A stretch of DNA of 64,000 nt from Icerya purchasi (taxonomy: Eukaryota; Arthropoda; Insecta; Hemiptera; Monophlebidae). The stretch is from positions 396,958,557 to 397,022,556 of the forward strand of contig CM077115.1 of NCBI GenBank assembly GCA_039619475.1. The letters run 5' to 3'. Shown here piece by piece: positions 12,057 to 23,793 of this stretch (position 1 is the first letter of the stretch; every line of letters begins with the position of its first letter). Below the pieces are notes generated by a model that saw nothing but the letters and a program-made list of their open reading frames with translations, was not told the origin of the DNA and did not search any database. The position numbers were made by a program, and so were the translations under genes.

Positions 12057-15000
12057 ACAAATGATAATGATATCCCTCCTTTAAGGTATCTTTTAAGCGT
12101 TTTTAGTGCATTTTTACTCAATTTTTACAATCGATCTCGAAATTGGTACTTTTTTTAAACTATTTTTTCATCATCGACTGTGCTCAATGAAATGATTGAA
12201 AATTCTTTGAAATACTTTTCATTAGCGGCGATGCAAACGTTTCTACATTCACTGAACACAAGGGCACAGTATAGAAACGCTTGTCCTTTTTCTCTCGTCA
12301 AGTGAGAATTTTAGTCAGTAAGCATTATCCGCTTGCTGGGTTACCAAGGCAGACAGAAATTGCAATGTCACGAGAGAAATTTTCAACGTCTTCAGTTGAA
12401 CAACGATCTTCGCGACAACAACGAGAAATGGAAATTGTATCGATGTCGGATTTACCCGTTAGATATTTACACGGCAGTTAATTTGCATTACCATCGTCCT
12501 CTATCGAGGTAAATCTGTGTGAATAGTCTGAGAGAATCTTAAGATTAATGTTAAATTATTCATTAGTTGGTTAATCAATATTCCTTTTTACTTTTACAAT
12601 CACCGGTGCGCGTTCGGACATCAAAGTACGTTGTCGGAAGCGCAAAGCATTTTTCTCCGTGATTACTTTTTTTTCTTTTATAAAAGAAAAAAAAAATATA
12701 TATGTTTATATGTATGCGTACATATATATATATATATATACAGAATAAAATATAATTCTTAGTATACTCTGGTTTAATTATTTTTGTCCAATGGCTAATA
12801 ACGCAGAGTGTAACGTAATAGTTTGCCTAATGATGTTTTTTTGGCCCGTTTGATGGCGTTTTTTTGCCACTGCCGAATACGATTAATTCGTATGCCAATG
12901 TAATATATATATATGTGCTACCGTAAAAAAAGTCGTCATATTAATCTCTACGATGATCAGGATACGGCTGTTGAAAATTGATATTGAATTAGTTGAAATG
13001 GAAAGTTAAACGTGATGTGTAAATAAAATAGCAAAAACTTTTTAAAAATGTCCAAAAATCAGAATCGTATTTATCATTAAATTAATGAGACTCGATGGTA
13101 TCTAAACGGAAATAGCTGATAACGTTTCGAAAGCAGCGTTTAAACTAATTCGCAAGATGACGGCTCGAACGTGATTTGTAAAACCAGCGATTTTATTTGA
13201 AGTCCTACTTCCAGGATACAAACTTCTCCCGTACTAAATGTTTAAAGCTTTCACAGCGATTATTAATCATTTTCAATAATTATCACAGATGCGGTGTTAA
13301 AATACGAGTAATACATTTATTTTTGACATTTCGGACGGGTTGCATTTTCTGTTCCTTTTTGACCGCAGTGGATTCCGTGTCCGTGTCTGCTAGCCAGCAT
13401 AAATTACAGAAATTTATTTAATTGAAATTATAAAGTTCGTTAAAGGATTTCGCCATTCTGAATAATATTTTTTGCGATTTGTTCCATCTGCTGAAGTAAA
13501 CAGGAAACTTGATCGGCATTTTGCCTGCAAAAATTTTGAAAAAACCAAAAAAAAAAAATCGCGCATTTTATCTTTGTTTTTTTTTTCTTCTTCATTTTGT
13601 GTGAGGCAATTATTGTCAGTTAAAAAGCTTTTTTTTCTTTCTTTCTATTTGAAACAGCCAATTTCTCTCTACCTTTTGCAATGACGTGAGAGGAACGGCG
13701 GTGCACGTTAAGCTCGTCGAGGCTTATCAGACAGTACAGAACAAGTCCGGGGCGCAACGCTTTCGTTAAATAACTCGAAACGAATCGTGTTTGAAATGAA
13801 AATGGGACCGATTACAAAAAAGGATCAGATCCGAGATACAAATTAATGGGCGCGCATGTCCGTTCGGTTAAGAACAATCTGGAAAATTTCGAGATCAATA
13901 ACAGCCAACGGCGGACAGCTTGGCAATATTTTACTTATTCTGCGGCGAAGCAAATAAGAGCGATTACGGTGATGGCACGGTATATCGATTGAAAAAGGAG
14001 AAATGTCTGATTGTCGAACGACTCGGCGGACTGACTGATTGATAACGCTCAGAATCCGTCAACGATTGTTGATATGGCGCCTAAGAACTTCAATAGTGCC
14101 GTGTGATTGACAACTTTAAGTTTTCAGAGCTAGATAAAGGAATGAGGCGAGCACGGTCTCTCATTGGTCGAGTTATACCGCTCTCAAAGTAATCGGTACA
14201 TACCGAGAGAGCACGATACGCCAAACTATTGCTCGCTTCAAAGACCCGCGCCGATTCTGCGCTTCGTATTGTTTGTGTCGTCTGGTGCCAAAGAATTCCT
14301 TAGCCTTTTGTTGCTACCGTCGCACTAGTCTCTGATAACGGATAACGACTAGTAGCGCGCCGTATATACTTTTCAATTGAAAAATTTCTAACATTTCTCC
14401 CGGATTATTTCAAACGTTGAAAAGTTTTCTTTCGAATACGTCGAAAAAGGAAATTGAGATCGCTGGTAGGCGATGAACAGTTAAATTGTTCGTTAAAATA
14501 TAGACGCACACATACATATACCGTGGGGGGGGGGATCCCTCTTTTTTGTTTTTAATGTGCTCAACCTATTTTGTACGGGACCATTTTCAACTCTACCCGT
14601 AATATATACTATATTTAAGAAAATTAACAAATACACGCGGATGGAAATCAATGAACAGAGTGTGAAGAGAATAAACTTGAAACACATTATTCGGATTCTC
14701 TTTTCGATGGCAATAAGAAAAGAAAAAAAAAAAGGTACACGATGGAGAAAGCGAATGGAGAATTCGTCTACTTTGTGTTGCGCATTAGCGTGTCAGAGGT
14801 ATCGATAGACTAGTCTCGTGTTCAGGTATCGAAAAAGAAGAGGAAACTCGCCGATTGGATGAAAAAAAAACTGGGAAACCAGAATACCGAATTAGTTTCA
14901 CCTGTCGACGAAGTAGCGGTAGCCAATGTGGTCGCCAACAAGGTGTGCTACTCTACCTTTTTTTCTTTTTCCGGTGTTTGTAATACGCTTCCGAACGGGC

Positions 15001-18000
15001 TACTAATTCCTTTTATTTCTTTCCGATCACACGGTGGGCTCTAGTCAGTGGTCGAATCACGCCGAGTTATTCGTACCGAAACTGCAAAATGCGAAGAGAA
15101 TGGGAACACATGGTCTTCTTTTCAAGTTTAAAAATTTAATAATGCAAAACGTGATAATTTTTCAAATTTGTGTGAGTTATTTTGTAGCATTTTTTTTCTT
15201 TCTTTCAGGGCACGTAAATGTCGTAATCAAACCATTATCGCTGTTACTGATAGCAATCGGCTATTCTCGCGCGGAGATGCTGAATTGCATATAAGGTTTA
15301 TTTTCGGCGCGTTTGAATTTTAGTGATAGAAAAAGTCGGCTGCTACGTACGATTGAACAAATTTAGTTTCATTTTCTACGCTATTCGCGGAAACATAGAA
15401 TCATATATGTTTTCTGAGAATTATAAATTAATGGGTTTTTTTTTTTTTTTTCTTTTTTCTATTCGGAATATTATCCGTAATTATTTTAAAATATACAATT
15501 GGAAAGGAACAGTTTATCGCTCTAAATTTAAAAAAATAAAAGGCAAAATAAAGTAAACATTTTTTAGTTCCAGTAAAATTTCCAGATAATTTAAAGGAAT
15601 ACCGAAGACGCCTTCGTGTCTAAGCGTTAATAAAAGCAGGAATGGTTTCAGTAAAATTTCTATAGATAATTTGAAAAAAAAAACAGCGGTATAATTTTTT
15701 AATTTTTTTGCACCAAGCGAAAACGTATCCGAGTTAAAATTTTGAATAACTTTCGAGATTATTGTTTATTTTATTTTGGGCCGGAAGAGAAGAATGTAGA
15801 GAGTACTTGAAAAAGAAACCGAGTTCACAAAGGAAAAAAGAATTTTTCGAAACTTTTTTTTTCTTTTATCCCCTTCCATTTGATCATTTTTCGCTCGTAA
15901 TTTTTGTCCGATTCGATGTTCGATGAAAGTTGAATGTTTTTTCGCTTTCCAAAGTTAGGATATGTGACAAACAAAAATGTCTAGCCGCGTCTACATTTTC
16001 CGGTAAAAAAGGAGTTGGAATTAGCGAGCAAAAAATTCTTCTACCGAGCGATCGAACTTTCTCCAAATCGCGTAGAAGACAAACGGAAGAACCGTGCAAA
16101 CCGGTTTTGCGTGTCACGCGGAAAAAAGGAGTGGCTGGAAAAATTAATTTTTAATTTTAAATTATTATTACCGCAGCGTATATTTATCTTAAACTGGTGG
16201 TGCACCGGAATTTCGGATATATTTTTAAATTTATCAACTAATAACCGCGTACAGCGCTCGCATAGTTCGGTCGGCCGAAATTCTATTTAGTTTAATTTGC
16301 ATTCGGCAAATAATCGACGATTAGGTTATTTAACTGCGTCTTGATTCGGCTTCAGCTGCTTACCTACCCTAACCCCCGAGGCTCTTGATTGTTATCCGTT
16401 CTGAAACTCTTCGAAGTTTCACGTGTTCGATTGTCGGTCATTGATACGAAGTCCCGTGCATACATAAATGTGGCATCCTAAGTCGACCTCCATTCTTCTC
16501 ACTCGCTGAAACATTCTCCATCTTTCGGTAGAATTGAAATTGATCTAATCTTGATTAAAATCTCTCCACCTAACCCGCCCAATCGCACCCCGTCGCCGTT
16601 GATTCATATAGACTTTTTTGACGATTTATCGAAAACTGCGATAACGTCTGCGCAAAAGCTCCTGCGACAATTTTCCTTTCTCCGAAGCCGTCTTCTATTC
16701 TCCCCGACTTTGACTCGACGTGATAATTCCGAGTTTTGTCCGCCGTAGAATGAATATCGTATTAATTCGACGATTTTAATCGGCACTACTCTTTCTAATG
16801 ATTCGTGCGAGAAATTGGACCGTCGTTTTCCCGCATCGTTTCGTTATCCGCTATGACAACATGCACTTTCTATCAGCGCTTGGCCACGGGACTGTTCTAT
16901 TAATTAGCAAACATTTGTCGCCTCTATACTCTAGTTCTCTTTTCCACGCTCTTTTCACAAATCGATTTTCTTCCACAAACACACCGTCGTCTTTGCTCTC
17001 TCTTCCGAATCTTGACTCTTCCAAAGCGTCGGTCTAAACGGTTTCCGGAAGGAGTCTGCATCTTTCGATGATTTGTTTATACCAAGTTGAGGTTATTTGC
17101 TACACTTATTTACGTCACACGTTTCTTTCAGTTTCTGTTCTTTTCGCCGAGATCTTAAGTGTTCTCAATAACTAGTCTCAGATACTTTGAGCAAATAGCA
17201 ATTTATCGGCACCGTATAGAATAGTTTCTTCGTTCAAAGTGAGCGTCTTAGTTAAGTGTCCAGACATAATAGTAGCAGAACGGTTAGAATTGGAAACGGC
17301 TTAAGGTGCGGAAAAATCTGTCAAGTCACATTACTCTCTCAAAACGGGGAACGTTTGGAGAAGGCAAAAATTGTTCATTCTAATCGGACCGTACCGAAAG
17401 GTCACTGAAGAGCAGCGTTGAACTTGATCAACTCAAATCGACGAGTAAAACTCGTCAAAACTCTTTTTCCGTTTGTTCCTTCAATTTTTCTTTCTTTTTT
17501 TTTCTCGTATAAATTTATCATTTTAGCATCAAAACAGATTCTCCACGTTAAATTGTTTACGTTCTTCGATTTATTTTTGATTTGTTTTTCTTCTGTTTTT
17601 TCTAATAAGATTTTATTTGTTTCGTCGTTTACGTTTCAATTCCCTGTCTCATCGTTTCTCCTATTCACCGTCATCCTCGTGTTATTTCCCCTCCACCCGT
17701 CATTTTCTGAACGCGTAATTTTCCATTGTAACATAGTCGGGGGAATCTTGTCTGCTTTTCTGCCGCTCGCACTTCACGCTAATGCCTCTCCCCCGATGTC
17801 GGTCGGTGACTATCTTGCGGGAAAATTTTCTAAAAATCGTATAGATTTAAACGAAAAAAAAAACAACAAAAAAAAAACAAAGAAAAAAAGTGATTCGAGT
17901 AACAGAGCACACTCAACGACCGTTTAATTCGCGACTGATTTTTCCCTTTTCCTGACTGAACTCGTTCTGGCTACCGTCGTCGTAAGTTTATCGTCGAAAA

Positions 18001-18875
18001 TTAAAATTTAGCGATCGCAATATTTTGACCCCGGTCGAATCTGCTGCTCCACTCGTTTTGCACACTTTCGTGAGATACATTGTTTGAAAATTATTTTCGA
18101 TCTTAAACCGGCTAAACTGGCTAATTAACTAAAGCTTTACGCGAGTATATATCGGCAGCAGTGGCGAGACTTTCTTCAAGGTGACTTTTGGAAGTAGACG
18201 TAATAACTGGCTATTCGTGTCTGGCCACGTTCATATTGTTGGCTAGAGATCCGAGGATTCGTTGTGCTACGTGGCAAAAATTAATATGCTTCTAATTATT
18301 ACCATTTGCGACGAATCCAGTGAATGTAATCACCGATAAAGACGTTCTCATGACTAGTAGAATGTGTTCGGCGGATTTGCAGTGCATCAAAACAAAATTT
18401 TGGCGCCAATTGATTTGTGGCAGAATCCAGGTTATAAGTAATCTGCACTATTCAAAACGATAATATAACAAACTGAGGCCATTACATGTTCAATCCGAAT
18501 GTTATATGTTGAAGAAAAACATCACGTTCACGTAACCTCGTCCTTTCTATTATTTCGCATATTTTATAACAAAAAACTAATACTAAAGGACTCATAATTT
18601 GATCGTGTAAAGGTACTTGCGTACTTTATAAATTAAAAAAAAGTTCGTTACCAATTCGTGTTGCGAGTGGCCAAAAATGTTTAAGGTGAATATTAAAGGA
18701 AATTACTATCCCGGCTATTTTTGATTTTATTATTACATCTTACAGCTGAAATTTTTTGCGCTATGCTCATCTGACGAGTAAATATTTAAATAAAGACAGA
18801 AAAACATTTAGAGTTATTCGATAAAGAATATTTCGGCAGACATTGTCACGCACCGCAGGGGAATAAAAGTTGGCG

Positions 18876-18878
<3 letters not shown>
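12057..18878. other. noncoding DNA, no gene recognised
   Basis: Contains an (AT)n tract at 12722-12740 and a G10 run at 14525-14534. It also has a mixed-composition unique stretch at about 13690-14350 and long pyrimidine-rich DNA at about 16480-17700. The longest frame (17418-17927, plus strand, 169 codons) is a hydrophobic, pyrimidine-driven translation ending in a poly-lysine run. It lacks family motifs and I reject it as a gene. Confidence 0.5.

Positions 18879-18914
<36 letters not shown>
18879..18914. repeat. (AT)18 microsatellite
   Basis: Uninterrupted AT dinucleotide repeat, followed by further degenerate TA/TG dinucleotides to about 18930. Confidence 0.9.
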
Positions 18915-18917
<3 letters not shown>

Positions 18918-19311
18918 ATATATGTGTACATATAAACAAGTGTATAGGTATCGTATTGGAAGTTAGGTTCTTTTTGGTGACATCTTTATGTTTGTTCCCA
19001 AATTTTCTTTAGGCTAAATATTTTTCTTTGCTATTTTGTCATTATTGATAAAAATAAACTGCCTACCGAAGAATTAGCGTTTTTCTTTTTGCACTTTTCC
19101 ATTCCGCCCTGCTACAAGAGGTGTAATTTCGCGGATAGGTATTTGTGTATGAAATTATTCAAATTTTTGTAACGAATAAATTTCTATGATTTTTTAAATT
19201 CAGTTATATATTGTTTCTTTTCTAAATGGTGTGTACAAATTATACTGAATGCTTAAAAGTGCAGTGTAAGTTTCCTGCCGTATCATGATGATTTTTGTAG
19301 TTGAAACTTCG

Positions 19312-19358
19312 CATACATACATACATACATATATGCATATATATGTATGTATGTATGT
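19312..19358. repeat. palindromic (CATA)n/(TATG)n tract
   Basis: A CATA run is followed by ATATGCATAT and a TATG run. The whole 47-bp tract is almost perfectly self-complementary and could extrude as a cruciform. Confidence 0.85.
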
Positions 19359-19922
19359 AAACTCAATGCTTAAGAACTCGCTAAGAGGACATATTTTGCA
19401 GTCGCGGATGATAGTCTTCTGTTATTCTTATAAAAAGTTCGATATTAACTATATCACTTTTTGCAAATTAAAATGTCGGATGACGATTACAGATTAAACC
19501 GTTCAGCTTAAAAGTGGGCATAGTCATTAATGTATACATATTGGAAGAAGAAGAAGAAAAAAGCAAAAAACCAATCTCTCCTATCACCCGAAACTCGCAT
19601 TAGTTGGTTTTCGACGAATACTAAAGCAGCACGAAATTGACGATAAACGAACCAGATTTTGATATGCATGTTTCAGTGGTCGTTCTCGATAAAAGCTCTT
19701 TGAAATCGCTTTCGATTAATAGATTTTTTAACGGGCTCTGCCTAATTGGTAATATTAAAATAATTAAAACTCACAAGCAATTTAATCCGAATGAATTGTT
19801 TCCAACCCGGCGTGTAGGCCTGATAAAAGTTCGATGAACCGTTGCATCGTAAAATAAGACTCTTTATTTCTTTTTGATTCTTTCGGAGATTTTTTCTTAT
19901 TTATAATTGCAACTCTTGACAG

Positions 19923-20097
19923 TTGGCTGATAACAGGAGGCGCCGACTTGCTGAAACATTGTATGCAGGTATTAAAAAACCATAAATGGCCACCGCCGGC
20001 GTACAATGCGGTAACAGCATTCGGCCAACGAAACGCAGTTATAAAACAACTAAACGAAAACATCGACGTACGATTCGCAGAATTATTTAGCAAATGA
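19923..20097 (+). other. exon-like open stretch, possible terminal coding exon
   Basis: A long pyrimidine tract ending CTTGACAG (to 19922) makes a good 3' splice site. From 19923 one plus-strand frame is open to a TGA at 20095-20097. It reads ...WLITGGADLLKHCMQ and ends ...DVRFAELFSK. Its composition is unusually protein-like for this window, with mixed charged and aliphatic residues and balanced codons. WLITGG recalls the 'W-I/L-x-T-G-G' block of TRPM-type N-terminal domains, but the residues after it do not follow that family. The same DNA is a mixed-composition island extending to about 20290, so conserved regulatory DNA is an equally good explanation. Function not assigned. Confidence 0.25.
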
Positions 20098-20102
20098 GGC
20101 AG

Positions 20103-20119
20103 ATTATTATTATTATTAC

Positions 20120-20150
<31 letters not shown>
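20103..20150. repeat. (ATT)n microsatellite
   Basis: Interrupted ATT trinucleotide array. In the reverse reading it produces a poly-asparagine run, which explains a spurious 135-codon minus-strand frame. Confidence 0.9.
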
Positions 20151-22089
20151 GTTCGGTTGAAATGAAAATCGAATTATAATAATCGCCATTTACGGCGTCA
20201 GTGCGTGCATCTGATTGGCCCTTTTAATGTTGCCGAGGTTAAGCGCAACATCGATGTTACTAGCGCTGATTACATTTTCGATTCTTTCGTGTTCAGTTAA
20301 GTTTCGAATTAAATTAAAATCGGTAATTACGGCACTTTGTATTTAACGGATTTTCTCACGTCCGTACAGTCATCTCTCTTCATGTGAAAGGCTACTCCCT
20401 AAATCGGGGCTCGCACTGCTGTCTGCGGGGACGCTGTCCGTACCCTAAATGGTTTGGAAATAGTTAACGCGTTCAAATTTATACAGCCAATAATACGGAA
20501 GTGTATGTATAGGCGCAATACACGTTTATAGTTGCAAGTTATTAATGTGACGCCGGAAAATTATATTTAGAATTGACATATTAAAAAAAGTAATTTCTAA
20601 TCTTATTATCAGTAGGAAGAATTGTTGTTTATCATGGTTGTTGTTATACTGCTCATTATTCTTTCACGCTCATCGGGGATTTTATTGTGTCACGTGTTTT
20701 TTCCGTTAGGTCGCAGCTTTTTTTAAGTGACTTATTGAGGTAATGTTTACAAGGCATGTGCCACAATATCGTTGTAATACCATAAATTTTCTTTTCGAAC
20801 AAAAAGAAGAACGTAAATGTAAATAAACCGCCAAAAAGGTGCACGGAAACATTGCAGAATGCATTAAAATGAACATACCAGTTTCGGAATCAGTTCGAAA
20901 GTAATGCCAGTAGTAAATAGTAAACCTAGAACGGTATTTTGATTCTGAAATTGAGCTAACGGTAAAAGACGTTCGATGTAAAACTGCTTCAATCAAAAGA
21001 ACTAAATGTTACTTTTCGATACTAGTAACGAAGCAATAAATTACGATCTACAAGTACCAGTACGTAGAGACCCGTCAATGAGAAATTATTCTATTACATA
21101 TAAAACTCCGATAATTCAAAAGTAGTGACACACTCTTTTTAAAGGCAAATTTTCTGTTTCCGTATTTATTATTAAATAATATCGTGTCACGATCGAAGGG
21201 ATAATTTACAAATTTAATATTCGGAAGAGACAATCCATTTTTTTTTCTTAGCTTTATCGGAGAGAATTTGCGTGTCGATTTCTAAGAAATAATATGCAAC
21301 ATTCGTAATAAAAACATTCATGTTTTATCGAATTTTTGAATTTGAGAAAAGAGCCATAAATTTAAAGAAAAAATAGAAGATCTGATCGTTGTTAGTATTT
21401 TTATGTGACTCGTCGCAATTAAATACGCTAATAATTTATTTCGGCGTTAATACATTTCTTTGAACTGTAAACGACGGATGAGTGTAAACGACTATCGTTA
21501 CTGTTAAAATGGTTTTTTCTCGCTGAATCGGTCCCTATTTGATGGTTTATTTTGTCTTATAAAAGCATTTTTCCGGTGAGTAAATACAAATTCACGGTGC
21601 CCATTCTAATGTATAACTGTGTGCTTATTAATTGAATGAACACATCTATCTCCATGTATTACGATATATTTAAATGAAAATCTATAAATGTTTACAGCAC
21701 CTAAGTTCATTCATCACCTTCGTTACTTCTTGTTTATCCGCTGTTGTAAGATATAGGTCTCTTATCTAAGCTTCCTTTTTTTTTCCCTCCCCCCTTTTTG
21801 ACCAATGCCCGTAATCACCAGTCAGTGTATCAATTTTTCTTGTATTGATAACTAGTGTACGATTCCGATCGTTAATTTGCAAAATTTATTTATGAAAATA
21901 TTTATTTACGTCTTTTCTTATTTTTCTTTGTTTCAAAAGGTTTTGTTTTCGCGTTATTTTCGTAGCCGTTTCTGTTTTTTATTCTAATAAAGCTTAATAG
22001 TAATTGTTAAAGCGGTATAAGTAAATTCTATTAACTTTTTAATCCTCTAATTTTTAAGATTTCGTGTTAAAATTACGATTCGTGGGTTT
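20151..22089. other. noncoding DNA, no gene recognised
   Basis: AT-rich unique DNA with short homopolymers. No motif, hairpin or coding similarity was found beyond the mixed-composition block up to about 20290. Confidence 0.5.
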
Positions 22090-22363
22090 CTGTATGGGCA
22101 GTTTATCCCAACCGTCTAGCACATATTAGTGGATTGCACAGAATTCGCATCAACACGGACGTTCCTAGCACATAAAACATTACCCGACATATTATCAAAC
22201 TCCCAAAGTCAGAAACATACTCAATCATTAATCTTCTTAAAATTAGCAGAATAGCTAAAGTAATATAATTACAAACCCCGCACAGTATATAGCTGCAGCA
22301 ATTAAATAAGGCACGCTGAAGCTTAGGAAATTCAATAAAATAAAAAAAAAAATAATAATAATT
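22090..22363 (+). mobile_element. LINE 3'-terminal remnant with A-rich/(AAT)n tail
   Basis: The last few dozen codons of a non-LTR retrotransposon polyprotein are followed by about 80 nt of 3' untranslated DNA. After that comes an A-rich tail with AAT repeats at 22334-22363, all on the plus strand. This order is what a degraded, 5'-truncated LINE insertion looks like. The (TTA)n microsatellite beginning at about 22378 lies just beyond and may have expanded from such a tail. Confidence 0.5.
22120..22254 (+). pseudogene. degenerate C-terminal domain of a LINE polyprotein
   Basis: The plus-strand frame reads HILVDCTEFASTRTF, then LPDILSN and LIFLKLAE, before a TAG at 22252-22254. This matches the 'HILxxC...R..F......LxxIL......(I)xFLK' block downstream of RNase H in Jockey/I-type elements. 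The intact copy elsewhere in this window has the equivalent NHILFECSALF. The residue just before HIL is a TAG stop (22117-22119), so the frame is broken upstream. The assignment rests on motif spacing. Confidence 0.5.
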
Positions 22364-22377
22364 GGGTTTTGTTGATT

Positions 22378-22438
22378 TCATTATTGTTATTATTATTATT
22401 TTTTTTATTAATATTACTATTACCATTATTGTTATTAA

Positions 22439-22485
<47 letters not shown>
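22378..22485. repeat. (TTA)n microsatellite, long and interrupted
   Basis: About 108 bp of TTA/ATT repeats with a T-run and a few substitutions in the first half and a purer second half. Confidence 0.9.
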
Positions 22486-22487
<2 letters not shown>

Positions 22488-23721
22488 CAACGATCTGTAT
22501 TCAGTTTATGAGTTAGAAATAGTAGGACGTTGGCCAGATTAGATTAACATAATTATACAAAGTAGTAAGCAACTGGACAAACTATTGCGCAATAGAGTAC
22601 TTTCGTTCTGTTGATTACAAGCAACGCGCTGTGCAAATAGGAAATGCCGTGACCAATAAGCACTGCCTAGCGCTCACTTTTGTATATGAAGGGGTGTGAT
22701 TGAAATTCTTCGACGTATTTTACAAATGTAAAACAGTATTTTAATTATGCGCGGATCAAATGGCGACTTACAACTGATAACAGCGATCAATTAATACATT
22801 GTTGATCGGAACGTGAAAAATGCCATTTACTTTTCTTCTTCCATTAATTAGCGTAAATTGCTAGTAATTAGGTTTGAATTAATTGCAAAGGAAAATCAAT
22901 ACGTCGTGTTTAAACATAAACGTAATAAAACATATAGAATGGTCCATCGCGACCTCGTCAATGTACCTTTAAATAATTCCCGACAAGGTCAATGACGATC
23001 TTTGCAGTAATTATTTTCAAGTTGTCGAGTTTTTGTGAATTTACTTTGTGATGAGCGACGCGACAAAATAACATTACTTCATTGTAGGCGCACCGGCGCC
23101 TGTGAAAGTAATAAGAGACAGACAGGTATTTTAATTATTTTCAATCGACTCGGATTTTTTTTTTTTTTGTAATTAAATAAAACCATCGGTAGATAAGAAA
23201 AAAAAGCGTGTACATAGATTAAAATGTACCATCGATGAATTCTGAAAGTCGCGCTGGTTCAGGAATCACTCGGAATATTGAGCTGAACTGATTTTTGTAA
23301 GTAGGTTAGAGATTTTTCGTTTGTCGATAGAATAATTTTAATATTACACGTCTGCTCCTTGTTTTATCTTCTTCTTTTTTGTGCGCGGTTTAGTCCAGGT
23401 CTACTCGTTATCCTGCTGTCGTTTTTTTGGGCCTCGCTGCGCCGAGAAACAGATTTTTTTTCGGCCTGGACCAGTGAATGAAAAATAAAAAGGAAAGTTG
23501 AACCGATTGAAAAGTTACCGGCGGTAGAAATAATTTATGTTACTCATTATGCAAAAGTGATCAGAGTGTGTGTGGTGGTACGAATAAAAAGATAAACGTG
23601 GCCGATGATATGCATCTTTCATTCTGGTCCGCGCAACAAACGAAAAGTTGGTGTTGTACCAGCTTATAATCGGCAGAATAGTTGATTTATAACGTTCGAC
23701 TTCACTTGTTCTCAATTCAAG
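22486..23721. other. noncoding DNA, no gene recognised
   Basis: Unique AT-rich DNA. A short AGGCGC/GCGCCT palindrome lies at about 23086-23101. At about 23300-23480 a plus-strand frame gives a hydrophobic signal-peptide-like run but has no Met start, so I do not call it. Confidence 0.45.
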
Positions 23722-23793
23722 CTGGACCGGCTGCTCCGGTAGCCCCTGTGGATTTAGTACAAATACTCGGCCTAGACCCCACACGCGAATCAA
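23722..23793 (+). other. candidate coding exon, TSPN/fibrillar-collagen-like start
   Basis: A pyrimidine-rich acceptor ending AATTCAAG (to 23721) is followed by 72 nt that read GPAAPVAPVDLVQILGLDP and on to TRES. The stretch then meets a plausible donor, CAA|GTGATT, at 23794. The run PVDLVQILGLD resembles the first residues of the thrombospondin-N-terminal-like (TSPN) domain of fibrillar collagens, where a proline/alanine linker after the signal peptide precedes 'xDVLQxLGL'. Length is a multiple of three. No neighbouring exon, signal-peptide exon or Gly-X-Y repeat was found in the window, and the frame stays open past the donor to about 23905. It may be a real exon of a long gene or a chance match. 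Confidence 0.25.

Noticed and set aside
17418..17927. 169-codon plus-strand frame
   Set aside because: The translation is driven by T/C-rich DNA (Phe/Ser/Leu), then an A-rich lysine run, with no domain, weak start context and no conserved motif.
19782..20189. 135-codon minus-strand frame with poly-Asn
   Set aside because: The Asn run is the (ATT)n microsatellite and the rest is antisense to the better plus-strand frame at 19923-20097.
22307..22317. Partial match TAAGGCACGC to miR-124
   Set aside because: Only the first ten bases agree. The rest and the hairpin context do not fit; the site lies in the 3' UTR of a LINE remnant.
23300..23480. Signal-peptide-like hydrophobic run upstream of the 23.7-kb exon candidate
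   Set aside because: There is no in-frame Met before the hydrophobic segment, and the hydrophobicity follows from T-rich DNA.
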